Source of the DNA: DATGPD01 sp041398565
GTDB lineage: Bacteria; Planctomycetota; UBA1135; UBA2386
Assembly (NCBI GenBank): GCA_041398565.1
Contig: JAWKUN010000003.1
Coordinates: forward strand, 124,001-188,000
Length of the DNA stretch: 64,000 bases
Direction of reading: 5' to 3'
The position numbers were made by a program, and so were the translations under genes. Positions 25,918 through 34,469 of the stretch are shown here, piece by piece. Each line of letters opens with the position of its first letter. The first letter of the stretch is position 1. The notes beneath the pieces are model-generated. The model searched no databases and was not told the origin of the DNA. It was given only the letters and a program-made list of their open reading frames with translations.

Positions 25918-26472
25918 ATGGAGCGAATCGACCAGCTGGCCGCGGACGAGTCCGATCCCGGGGTTCGGGTTCTCGTGACTGCCGTTTTCGACACCCTGAC
26001 CGACGGAGCCGATGCGTGCGAAGCGTTGGTGCGCGCCGGCCTTGCCAAGGACTCCCTCTCGGCCGTCCTGGCCGAGGATCTCGACGGGGGCACGCCGTCG
26101 CCCGACCAGAGCAAGGCGCTGGCCGAGCGAGAAGCGCCGAGGGCGCCGCGTGCCGCCTCGTTGGGTGCGATCGTGGGCGCCTCGACCATGGGGCTCGCGG
26201 CCACCTCCTTGGCGATTCCCGGCATCGTTGCCATTGGGCCGATCGTGGCGTTGCTTGCGGGTGCCGGTCTCGGGGCGGCGGCCGGTGGTGCGCTCGGCGC
26301 GCTGGTCGGCATCGGTGTCTCGCGCGACATCGCCGAGGTCTACCATCGCAGCCTCGCGGGTGGTGCGGTCATGGTCGGGGTCGAGGCTGGCGTGGGGCGC
26401 CGAGAAGAGGTCGAGGCGCTGCTGGCCATGCACGGCGGACGTTCGATCCACGCCGTCGAGTTCGTCGACTGA
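25918..26472 (+). CDS. YflT-like general stress protein with glycine-zipper segment
   Basis: A 184-residue protein with a well-placed AAGGAG before ATG 25918. The opening VTAVFDTLTDGADACEALVR, with AGLAKDSLSAVLAED, is the ferredoxin-like fold seen in YflT and related heat-stress proteins. A central Gly/Ala-rich block (about 85-130) has the spacing of glycine-zipper membrane helices (LGAAAGGALGALVGIG). The end has the EEVEALLAMHG pattern that repeats the fold. In other bacteria such proteins are induced by heat or salt stress. Whether this block inserts into the membrane cannot be told here. Confidence 0.8.
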   Translation: MERIDQLAADESDPGVRVLVTAVFDTLTDGADACEALVRAGLAKDSLSAVLAEDLDGGTPSPDQSKALAEREAPRAPRAASLGAIVGASTMGLAATSLAIPGIVAIGPIVALLAGAGLGAAAGGALGALVGIGVSRDIAEVYHRSLAGGAVMVGVEAGVGRREEVEALLAMHGGRSIHAVEFVD

Positions 26473-26755
26473 TCGGCGCCTGCTGATCGGTGCCGGTCGG
26501 TCGATGACGCCTGGCGCGCCGGGGTTGCGTCCGCTCCGACAGCGGGGTCGTCCGACGCCGGCGTTGGGCGGGGGCAGGTCGTGCAAAGTGTCCAACTTGC
26601 CACGCGTTGGCGCCGGTCCTTGCTCGCCGAGTTCGTTCGGGGCCGTCGCCCGGGCCCTCGACTGGTTCGTCCACGCATTGGCACGCGCCGTGCATGTCGA
26701 TCGACCGAGCCGCGGCACCGCCGCCGCTCGAGTCCTCCAACAAGCATCGATCAAC

Positions 26756-27154
26756 ATGAACACCATCGTGAACAAGCTCGGCCTCGTGCTGCTGCCTCTC
26801 GCCCTCCTCTGCACCGGCTGCGACCAGAAGGAGGCGCACGGCGCCGGTGGCCGCAAGCTGGCCCTGACCGCGCCAGTGGACCAGTCCTTGAAGCAGGGGG
26901 CTACCAACGACGTCGCGGTGAAGATCGACCGCAACGATTTCACCGGACCGGTGACCATCGACTTCGTGGGGTTGCCGCCGGGTGTCTCGGTGGCCAATCC
27001 CGGGCCCATCCTGGCCGGCGACGAGTCGAAGGACTTCACTCTGCGTGCGACCGAGACGGCGGCCGTGGTGAACGATCACGTCGTCACGGTGACCGCATCG
27101 GCCGCGGACATGCGGGTGCAGCAGACCTTCAAGATCGACGTCGAGGCTCGCTGA
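26756..27154 (+). CDS. Small secreted lipoprotein with a Ca-like beta domain
   Basis: A 132-residue protein starting MNTIVNKLGLVLLPLALLCT with a lipobox LCTGC and Cys22. The mature part is one beta-sandwich of about 100 residues (VKIDRNDFTGPVTIDFVGLP, then VTVTASAADMRVQQ), like an Ig or cadherin-type fold. Its stop is two bases before the GTG of the PhoD-like gene, so they are almost certainly one operon. Retention in the outer or inner membrane is inferred from the lipobox. No binding site is recognisable. Confidence 0.8.
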   Translation: MNTIVNKLGLVLLPLALLCTGCDQKEAHGAGGRKLALTAPVDQSLKQGATNDVAVKIDRNDFTGPVTIDFVGLPPGVSVANPGPILAGDESKDFTLRATETAAVVNDHVVTVTASAADMRVQQTFKIDVEAR

Positions 27155-27156
27155 CG

Positions 27157-28674
27157 GTGACGAGCGCTCGGGCCGTGCCGGCGGCCGCAGAGCCGGCCGC
27201 GCCGAGGCCGCTCGTCGGTGTGGGTCGCGTCGAAGCCGGAAGTGTCCGGCTGTGGGTCTGCCTGCCCCGGCAGGTTCGCTTGCCCGGCAGCGCGCACTTG
27301 CTCGTGTCTCGCCGGGACACGGGTGAAACCGTGGCGAGCGGCGAGGTCCCCATTGCGCGCCTGCCGGCGAGTTCGCAGATCGGCATCGTCGAGGTCGGCG
27401 GCGGCCGGTCGTCGTCGGTGCTCGAGGGTGGCCGCGCCTACCGGATCGGCATCCACATCGGTGGCGCGTCACTCGGTGACGTCGATGTGCGGATGCCGCC
27501 CACAGCCGCGGATTGCGACGTGCGCCTGATGTTCGGCAGTTGCGCGCAGCCATGGCTCGGCGATGGTCGGCCCGACTCCCGGGCTACGGCCATGCTCGAC
27601 GCCGCGGCACGCCATGTCGCGAGTCGAGAGATCGACCTCTGGTGCGCGCTCGGCGACCAGGTCTACTCCGACCTCCCGTCGGCCTCGGCCATCGTCGACC
27701 GTGGTGTGCCGCCAACGGCGACGGCCGAGCAGCTGTGGGAACGCTTCGAGGCTCGGTATCGCGACACCTGGGCCTTGCCAGCGTGGCAGCACCTCATGCG
27801 CGGCGTCGCCTTCTATCCGGTGATCGACGATCACGACATCGTCGACAACTTCGGAAGCGATCCCCTGCACGCCTCGGCAGAGTACGAGCCGCTGCGGGCC
27901 GCGGCTCAGCGGGCGTACTTCGCCTTCCAGGGAAGTCGGGTCTTGCCGCCGGAGCGTGGTGCGCAGGGACCGTTCGACTTCGGCTTCCGCCATGGCCCGA
28001 TCGCCGGCTACGCCTTCGACCTGCGCACTCAACGCTGTGCGATCGGCCGGATGCAGCTCCTCGGGCACGACCAGCTCGATCGATTCGACCAGCATGTCGC
28101 CCGACACTCCGATGCGCGTTTGCATGTCGTCCTGCTCAGCCAACCGTTCTTGAATCTCCCGCGCTCCTTGCTCGGTTGGTTCGCTCGGCTGTTGTCGACC
28201 GGCAACGATCTCGACGATCGCTTGTCGCACCCGATGTGGAACGAGTCGCGCGCCGCGCTCTTGGACCGAATCCATCGGTTGGCGCGGAGTCGTCCGCGTG
28301 GCAGTGTGATCTTGCTCGCTGGCGACGTGCACGTCGGCGCCACGCACGAACTGGTGTTCGCCGACGGCACCAGCGTTCCGCAACTGACCTCGAGTCCGTT
28401 GGCGCATCCGCAGCCGTGGTGGGTCAGCCGAACGGCTCAGCTCGTCGTGGGCCTGGCCGACCGATTCCCACGCAGCCAACAGGGAGGTCGCGAGGACGTC
28501 GTCTTGCGCCGACTCGAGAGCGAGGTGGGCGGAACGAACCCCTACGGCGGTCTGAACGTGGGGTCGTTGCGCGTGCGGACGTCCGGCGCGCGAACCGACG
28601 TCGACTTCGAGTTGCTAGGTGTGGTCCGGGGCGACCTGCGGCCGGTGCTTCGTCTTCCGACCTGGACCTACTGA
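27157..28674 (+). CDS. PhoD-like metallophosphatase
   Basis: A 505-residue protein from GTG 27157. The N-terminal part is a beta domain (RVEAGSVRLWVCLPRQVRL) as in PhoD-type enzymes; the metallophosphoesterase core begins near residue 125. Metal-binding and catalytic motifs visible: FGSCAQP, GDQVYSDLP, DDHDIVDNFG, and LLAGDVHVG near the end. PhoD alkaline phosphatases use Ca and Fe and are normally exported by the Tat system, but no Tat or Sec signal peptide is seen at this start, so it may be cytoplasmic or the true start may be different. Members hydrolyse phosphodiesters or monoesters; the natural substrate is not known. Two bases downstream of a lipoprotein. Confidence 0.85.
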   Translation: MTSARAVPAAAEPAAPRPLVGVGRVEAGSVRLWVCLPRQVRLPGSAHLLVSRRDTGETVASGEVPIARLPASSQIGIVEVGGGRSSSVLEGGRAYRIGIHIGGASLGDVDVRMPPTAADCDVRLMFGSCAQPWLGDGRPDSRATAMLDAAARHVASREIDLWCALGDQVYSDLPSASAIVDRGVPPTATAEQLWERFEARYRDTWALPAWQHLMRGVAFYPVIDDHDIVDNFGSDPLHASAEYEPLRAAAQRAYFAFQGSRVLPPERGAQGPFDFGFRHGPIAGYAFDLRTQRCAIGRMQLLGHDQLDRFDQHVARHSDARLHVVLLSQPFLNLPRSLLGWFARLLSTGNDLDDRLSHPMWNESRAALLDRIHRLARSRPRGSVILLAGDVHVGATHELVFADGTSVPQLTSSPLAHPQPWWVSRTAQLVVGLADRFPRSQQGGREDVVLRRLESEVGGTNPYGGLNVGSLRVRTSGARTDVDFELLGVVRGDLRPVLRLPTWTY

Positions 28675-29120
28675 GCTGCAAGGGCTGCGAATCGTCGCGG
28701 CGGGCGCGAGTTCGGCCGTGTTGTTCCGTTGCCACAGAGCTGACCAGGCCACGCCCGAGCAGCCCTGGAAGCTCCGAGCAACAACAGCGCCGGCGGCCCC
28801 TCTGGTCGGCGCTGCGCCGACATCAACCCTTTGGGTTGCGGCCGCCGGCAGCGCTGAGGGTCGGGTGAGGCGAGGGCCTGGGCCCGACGGCTCTCGGAGC
28901 AGACGCCCGGTGACGCAGGCGCGGCGCGAGGGCTCAGATGGGCCTGTGAGAGAATCGAGCGTACAGGCTCCGAGCCATGTTGCCGGCGATCGCCTTCGCG
29001 ATCGCGAGCCGTCGGCTCAGCGAACGGAGTCACGACGCGTTCCGGGGCCGGAACGGGCCGAGGAAGTGTCTCGAGCGCCCGAGCGAGCCCGCTCACCGAT
29101 TGCCGCTGCCGGTCGTCACG
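28675..29120. other. 446-base gap with structured element, no gene seen
   Basis: Convergent gap between the PhoD-like gene (plus) and the TPR-phosphoesterase gene (minus). Contains the structured element at 28789-28849 listed separately. No convincing frame is present; several open frames are of the Arg/Pro-rich kind that high-GC DNA produces. Confidence 0.5.
28789..28849. repeat. Three-armed hairpin element
   Basis: GCCGGCGGCC at 28789-28798 pairs perfectly with GGCCGCCGGC at 28840-28849. Inside are two perfect hairpins: GTCGGCGC T GCGCCGAC at 28805-28821 and AACCC TTT GGGTT at 28825-28837. Together they make a three-way junction. The core TCTGGTCGGCGC also occurs at 15581-15592. It may be a bidirectional terminator or a REP-like element. 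Confidence 0.6.
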
Positions 29121-32087
29121 TCACTGCGTGATCGTCAGCTTCACCGGGTTGCTGGCCGTCAGCACCCGGTTGCCGTCGAACACCCAGTAGGCGTGGTAGA
29201 CGGCGGCGCCGACCAGGCTCGGGTTGTTGAAGGCCGGGAACTGGATGCGGGCCGCGGCTTGGCCGGCGCCGTCCAGGAAGCCGATGCTGCCCTGGTAGAC
29301 GCCGGAGTTGGCGAGCTGCAGGGTGAGGTCGAACCAGACGTCGGGGTTGAGCGGGATGTGCACTCCACCCAGCGAGAAGCCGGGCGTGGTGCCCAGCGAG
29401 CCGGCGACGACGTAGCCCTTGTTGGCGTAGGTCGGGCCCGCGTCGAGCACGAGGTTCTGCTGCCCACCCTGGCTCTGCGAGATCCCGGGTTCGATCCGGC
29501 GCAGGGTGCGCCGCTCCCCCTTCACCAGCGTGAACGAGTCGCGCACGGCTCCCTGGTCGTCGAGGAAGACGGCGTCGAGTTCGTTGCCGTCGATGTCGAG
29601 CACCATCGAACCCAAGGTGTTCATCGACACGAACATCGCCGGGTGGTCGAGCGAACCGCCGGAGATCTGACCCGACGAACCCGCCACCGCGTACACCGCG
29701 CCCTCGTGCGGCGCCGGCCCCGCGGTCGATTTGGCGTAGGTTCCGTCGCCCGCCGCGCGACCGTCGCCGCGGTCGAGCACCATCGCCGAGGTGAGCGTGC
29801 TGGACAGGCCGTAGTGGCCGTCGAGGAGGAACGAGCGCTCGTAGCAGTGGCTGTGCCCGGTGAGCACGAGGTCGACACCACCGGCCTCGAGCAAGGGCAG
29901 CGCGATGCTCCGCATGTCGGTCATCCGGCCACCGCTGTCGGCAGGATTGTCGGAGTCGTGCGAGCCCTTGGTGTAGGGGGGATGATGGAAGAACGCGACC
30001 AGCCACTTGCGCGTGTTGTTGGCGAGATCGGCTTGCAACCAGGTGAGCATCGGCGAGCCCGACGTCCGCGGCGTGTCCTGGGAGTCGAGGCACACGAAGT
30101 GGATGTCGCCGTGGTCGAACGAGTAGTAGGCCTCGGTTCCCGACGCCATGCCGCCGAGCTCGCCCTGGCGCGGCAGGCTGAACACGTCGTAGTAGACACC
30201 GCTCTCGGTGCTCGAGCTGGCGCTGAACGCGTCGTGGTTGCCCAGCGTGGGGAACAGGAACGTGTTGCGCAGCAGCGGCTCGTACATCAAGAAGACGGCG
30301 TTCTGGTATTCGGCGTCGGTGCCGTAGGTGTAGGCGTTGTCGCCCAACATGAGCCAGACGTCGGTGCGCCGCGTGCCGGTGTAGCCGAGGTACGCCTCGC
30401 GCACGTTGTAGGCATCGAGGTTGAACGTCCCCGAGTCGCCGATGACCCACACGCGCGTCGGCTTGGCGGTCCCCGGCGTCGGCGCCGTCCACCACCAGTG
30501 GTCGTTGTCGGCGCCGCGAAGCACCTGCTGGTCGTGACCGACCGCGTAGTAGGACCGCGTGTCCGCGGTCAGGCCGGTCAGCTCGACCACGTGTTCGGTC
30601 GTCAGCGCCGGCACCGTGGCCACCTGCGTGAGGTTGCCCGGCGCTGCGCCGAACCAGACCCGGCTCGACGTCGCGACGTCGGTGCGCCAGCGCACGACCG
30701 CGCGGTCGTGACCGCCCATCTGCAGGTAGGGGCCCCGCACCACCGAGGCGACGTCGGCGCCGACCAGCTCGGCGTCGAACGAGATGTCGGAGCTGGCCGC
30801 GTTGAACTGATGGATCTCCACCGCGAGCACGTTGTCCAGCGGCGCCGGGCGCAGTAGGGTCGGCGGGAAGGCGAAGTGGAACACGAAGTTCTCTTCGGGC
30901 CCACCGACGCCGAGGCTGGCGAGCGTGCGGTATTGGATGGCACCCGTCGGCATGTTGCTGCGGGCGATCTCGGTGCCGTTCAGGTACACGACGGCGCCGT
31001 CGTCGCGGAGCAGGCCCAGATGCGCCAGATTGAACGCCGCCGGGTTGGACACCTGGAAGGTGTGCCGGAAGTAGGTGGTGATGTACTTGTCGAGCGGGTT
31101 GGGACCGAAGCTCACGACGGTCTGCTCGTCGCCGTCGCCGTAGCCGAGCTGCGCCGGGCCGCTGGCCCAAGTGCTGTCGTCGAAGCCGAGCTGGGACCAG
31201 GCGGTACCTTGGTCGGTGCCGTCGTCGCGGTAGCGCCAGGTCGCGCCACGCGGAATCAGGGTCGTCGCCGTGCTGGCCGGGGCCGAGATCGGCGGTACCG
31301 TCGACGTCGAAGCCGAAGTCAGAGCCGCACTCGTCGCCGGCAGTCCACTCCCCGGCGGGCTCGTGCGCGGGTCGGTCGCTGCCAGCGCAGTGGCACGCGC
31401 GGCGGCCGCTCGGTCGCCAGCGCGACGCAGCAGCCGCGCCTTCCACTGCAGCCAGTGCCGCGGTCGTTGTACCGCGGCCACGATGTCGTCCAGTCGCCGC
31501 ACCGCCTCGGCGTAGCGGCCGGCTCCTTCGGCGACCACCACCGCGTGCTGCTGCAGCGATACCGCACCGAGATCGGCCACGCCGCGGTCGAGGCCCGCCA
31601 GTGCGTCCGCGACGTCTAACTTCGCCGCCACGTCGGCACGCTCGACGTAGAACTCGGGGCGCCGCACCGCCGCAGCCGCCAGCGCGCGGTCGTACGCCGC
31701 CACCGCCTCGGCAGGGCGATCGAGACGCGCGAGCGCTCGTGCGCGCAGCAGCTGCGCGTCGGTGCTGTCCGGGTGCAGTGCCAGACAAGCGTCGGCGGCG
31801 GCGAGTGCCGCCTCGTCGCGGCCGAGCATCCACAAGAGACCGGCGCGCGCCAGCGCCGCGGGCCGGCTACGAGGCGACAGCGTCAGTGCCCGCTCGAAGT
31901 CGGCGAGCGCCGCGCCGAAGCGTCGCTCCTGGCGCAGGATCTCCCCGCGCTGCAGGTAGAGCGCGGCGTCCTCGGGAGTGGCGGCGATCTTGGCGGCGAG
32001 CTCGTTGAGCTGCACCTCCGGGTCGTGAGGGAACGCGACGACGCTCAGCGCCGCCACCAGAGCGGATCGCAGAAGGACGGAAAGCAT
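29121..32087 (-). CDS. Secreted TPR / metallophosphoesterase multidomain protein
   Basis: A 988-residue protein using the ATG at 32087, which opens with MLSVLLRSALVAALSVVAF as a signal peptide. Order of parts: TPR-type repeats at about 20-240; a Ser/Thr/Ala/Pro linker; a beta domain with Trp-rich strands (WRYRDDGTDQGTAWSQLGFD) at about 285-445; a fibronectin-III-like domain near 455-545 (GPYLQMGGHDRAVVRW); then a calcineurin-like phosphoesterase from about 550, with GDSGTFN, GDNAYTYG, GNHDAF, FFHHPPY and GHSHCYERS. This order resembles purple acid phosphatases. The last ~70 residues match the shared C-terminal module (DGAGQAAARIQFPAFNNP, SNPVKLTITQ end). The TPR-phosphatase pairing is unusual. 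Substrate unknown; an extracellular phosphatase or nuclease is inferred. Confidence 0.88.
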   Translation of the reverse strand: MLSVLLRSALVAALSVVAFPHDPEVQLNELAAKIAATPEDAALYLQRGEILRQERRFGAALADFERALTLSPRSRPAALARAGLLWMLGRDEAALAAADACLALHPDSTDAQLLRARALARLDRPAEAVAAYDRALAAAAVRRPEFYVERADVAAKLDVADALAGLDRGVADLGAVSLQQHAVVVAEGAGRYAEAVRRLDDIVAAVQRPRHWLQWKARLLRRAGDRAAAARATALAATDPRTSPPGSGLPATSAALTSASTSTVPPISAPASTATTLIPRGATWRYRDDGTDQGTAWSQLGFDDSTWASGPAQLGYGDGDEQTVVSFGPNPLDKYITTYFRHTFQVSNPAAFNLAHLGLLRDDGAVVYLNGTEIARSNMPTGAIQYRTLASLGVGGPEENFVFHFAFPPTLLRPAPLDNVLAVEIHQFNAASSDISFDAELVGADVASVVRGPYLQMGGHDRAVVRWRTDVATSSRVWFGAAPGNLTQVATVPALTTEHVVELTGLTADTRSYYAVGHDQQVLRGADNDHWWWTAPTPGTAKPTRVWVIGDSGTFNLDAYNVREAYLGYTGTRRTDVWLMLGDNAYTYGTDAEYQNAVFLMYEPLLRNTFLFPTLGNHDAFSASSSTESGVYYDVFSLPRQGELGGMASGTEAYYSFDHGDIHFVCLDSQDTPRTSGSPMLTWLQADLANNTRKWLVAFFHHPPYTKGSHDSDNPADSGGRMTDMRSIALPLLEAGGVDLVLTGHSHCYERSFLLDGHYGLSSTLTSAMVLDRGDGRAAGDGTYAKSTAGPAPHEGAVYAVAGSSGQISGGSLDHPAMFVSMNTLGSMVLDIDGNELDAVFLDDQGAVRDSFTLVKGERRTLRRIEPGISQSQGGQQNLVLDAGPTYANKGYVVAGSLGTTPGFSLGGVHIPLNPDVWFDLTLQLANSGVYQGSIGFLDGAGQAAARIQFPAFNNPSLVGAAVYHAYWVFDGNRVLTASNPVKLTITQ

Positions 32088-32259
32088 GGGTCCCGCAGGG
32101 TAGCGCGGCGTGGCGGCCGGCGAAACCGGCCCGGCCTGCGCGGCGACACCGACCGTGCCGAAGCCGGCCGGCGCCGCCGCGCAGCGGGCGCGATGCGGAC
32201 GACGGTCATGCCGGGGAGGCACGCTCCGCCGACCTCGGACTCTCCTTCTCCCCCTTCAG

Positions 32260-34218
32260 CTAGTCGAACACTTGCTGCGTGAGCACGGTGCTCAACTGGA
32301 AACCAGTGCCGTTGAAGTGCACCGCCTGCGTGCTGATCGTCGAGCACGGCGGCAGGACCGGCGTGAACAGGAAGCTCAGCGACACGATCGACGATGTGGC
32401 GAACACGGGCGGTGCGATCACGAACGGCACGATGCACATCTGCAGTGGGCCGGGCAGCACCGGCCCGGGGCCGATCGTGCCGAAGGTGAACCACACAACG
32501 CCGCCGGGAGTGGCGCCGCCCACCTGGGTGAGCAGGGTGCTGCCGGTGACGATCGGCGTCTGGCGGATGCCGAGCGAGCAGTCCGTCGGACGCGAGCAGT
32601 GCGCGAAGTCGAGCTGGATGTAGTCGACCGCGGTGTCGTCGCGCAGGTAGATGTCGATGCGGCCGTCGGCGTTCATCTTCGGTAGCAGGTCGAGGCCGCC
32701 GGGCATGCTCGACAGGTCGTAGACCGCGGTGCCGATGGCGCCCGGGTTCCACGCGATGCCGGTGGCGTCGGCGATCGGCTCGACGTAGGCGAAGGCCGGA
32801 CCGCCCGCGGTGTTGAGGCCGATGGCGATGGCATCGTCAGGCGACGACGTGCAGTCGGCGCGCATGCGCACCACCAGACGGGCCTCGCAGATCTGGCCGG
32901 GCAGGCTGAAGCTGTGGCCGAACACCTGGCCGCAGGTCACCGGGCCGTCGAACTCACGGCGTGGACTGGTGCCGATGTAGGCGGCGAGCTGCGGACTCGG
33001 GCAGGCATCCTCCGGGCCGGGCGGCGCCGGATCGATGAACTGGTCGACGATGCCGCCGATCATGGTGTGGCAGCACTTGTCGCGCAGCGGGATCCAGCGC
33101 AGCACGGTGGCGTCGTTGGCGGTGAAGTTGGGGGTCGCCAGGTCGAGGTCGTCGTCGTTCTCGAGTTCGGCGACCACGATGTGGTACGGCGTCGTGTCGG
33201 TGGCGAAGTACGACGGCGCGCCGAACACGCCGGCACCGTTGTTGTAGAGCACCGCCACGCGGTTGGTGCCGCGGCAGGCCAACGCCACGTCGACGTCGCC
33301 ATCGCAGTCCCAGTCGCCGCAGCCGATCGAGAAGCACAGGTCGGCGCTGGTGCCGATCGGGTAGTCGGTGCGGTTGAAGTTGACCGTGGTGCCGGCGATC
33401 GCCGTCGGGTCGTTCAACATCACCGAGATGGTGCCGAAGCCGGCGTTGGCCGTGACGTGGTCCTCGAAGCCGTCGCCGTTGAAGTCGTCGCAACAGACGT
33501 CGAACGGTCGGAAGTCGATGGTGAACTGCTGCGGCGCGGCGAAGCTGATGGTGCCGGGCGACGGCGAGGTGTTGACGAACACGGTGCTCACCGCCGAGCC
33601 GAGCGGGCCGACCGTGACCAGGTCCTCGCGCGCATCGGCGTTGAACTGTCCGGCGTTCATGCCCATCGGCGGCGCAGTCTGCGGCGCCACCGCTGCCGGC
33701 GCCGCCACGAACGTGCCCGCGCCGGTGCCGAGGTGGCAGCGCACCGTGTTCGGGCCGGTGGTGGCGATCGCCAGATCGAGCAGGTCATCGCCGTCGAGGT
33801 CGACCACCGCACCCGACGTGGGGGCGCCCGTGGCGGACAGCAGTTGGTTGCTGTAGGTGAACGCGATGGCGCTGGTGCTGCGGCCGATCGTGGCACCGCT
33901 GGCGTGGATCACCACCACCTCGGGCCGGTTGCTGCCGTCGAGTTGGCCGACCCAGAGATCGACCGGGTTGGGGCCGGCCACCGGGATCGGGACGATGGTG
34001 AACGCGGTGCCGCTCCCGTTGTTGAGAAGGACCACGGTGGCGTTGTCGGCGGCCACGACCAGGTCGTTGTCGCCGTCGAGGTCCATGTCGGCCGACGCGA
34101 TGGCGCGCGGTGGGCCGACGTTGGTCGGGTGGTTGGCGCCGACGAACTGGGCGGTGAGAGAGGCGGCCGCGCCGAGTGAGACGGCGAGTGCGCGGGAGAG
34201 TGGGGACATGGAGTTCAT
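32260..34218 (-). CDS. Secreted FG-GAP/VCBS-type repeat protein
   Basis: A 652-residue protein. The ATG at 34218 gives a signal peptide (MNSMSPLSRALAVSLGAAAS). The body has repeated integrin-like Ca-binding units: DMDLDGDNDLVVAADN, DLDGDDLLDLAIATTG, DFNGDGFEDHVTANAG and DWDCDGDVDVALACRG. These Asp-rich DxDGDGxxD turns are the FG-GAP/VCBS hallmark, giving a seven-bladed propeller. After about 380 a different region, with paired Cys residues, includes EARLVVRMRADCTSSPDDAI. The C-terminal ~110 residues are a weak version of the shared module. An adhesive or surface role is likely; none is shown. Longer frames upstream add an Arg-rich leader without signal character. Confidence 0.85.
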   Translation of the reverse strand: MNSMSPLSRALAVSLGAAASLTAQFVGANHPTNVGPPRAIASADMDLDGDNDLVVAADNATVVLLNNGSGTAFTIVPIPVAGPNPVDLWVGQLDGSNRPEVVVIHASGATIGRSTSAIAFTYSNQLLSATGAPTSGAVVDLDGDDLLDLAIATTGPNTVRCHLGTGAGTFVAAPAAVAPQTAPPMGMNAGQFNADAREDLVTVGPLGSAVSTVFVNTSPSPGTISFAAPQQFTIDFRPFDVCCDDFNGDGFEDHVTANAGFGTISVMLNDPTAIAGTTVNFNRTDYPIGTSADLCFSIGCGDWDCDGDVDVALACRGTNRVAVLYNNGAGVFGAPSYFATDTTPYHIVVAELENDDDLDLATPNFTANDATVLRWIPLRDKCCHTMIGGIVDQFIDPAPPGPEDACPSPQLAAYIGTSPRREFDGPVTCGQVFGHSFSLPGQICEARLVVRMRADCTSSPDDAIAIGLNTAGGPAFAYVEPIADATGIAWNPGAIGTAVYDLSSMPGGLDLLPKMNADGRIDIYLRDDTAVDYIQLDFAHCSRPTDCSLGIRQTPIVTGSTLLTQVGGATPGGVVWFTFGTIGPGPVLPGPLQMCIVPFVIAPPVFATSSIVSLSFLFTPVLPPCSTISTQAVHFNGTGFQLSTVLTQQVFD

Positions 34219-34469
34219 GGCTGGATTCGCTCCGAGCGTGAGAGACAGGGACGGCGCTCGTAGAGGGAGGGTGGCCCGAGGCACACGTGACATGACAGGA
34301 TTTGCAGGAATCCGGCGGCATCTCTCGATGCGTGGCACCGTACGGGCGCCGCCGCCCTGCCTCGTTCGCGCTCCTCGGCTGCCTGCCGTCGACGCGCAGT
34401 CCGCGGGTCGCGTCGCCAGCGCTCAGCCGGCCTACTGGCGATCGCAGCGCGATCGCAGCGCCGTAGGCG
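34219..34469. other. Gap with an 11-base tandem repeat
   Basis: This gap separates two minus-strand genes. GCGATCGCAGC is repeated in tandem at 34438-34459, next to the stop of the kelch gene. Otherwise I see no gene or clear regulatory site. Confidence 0.4.
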
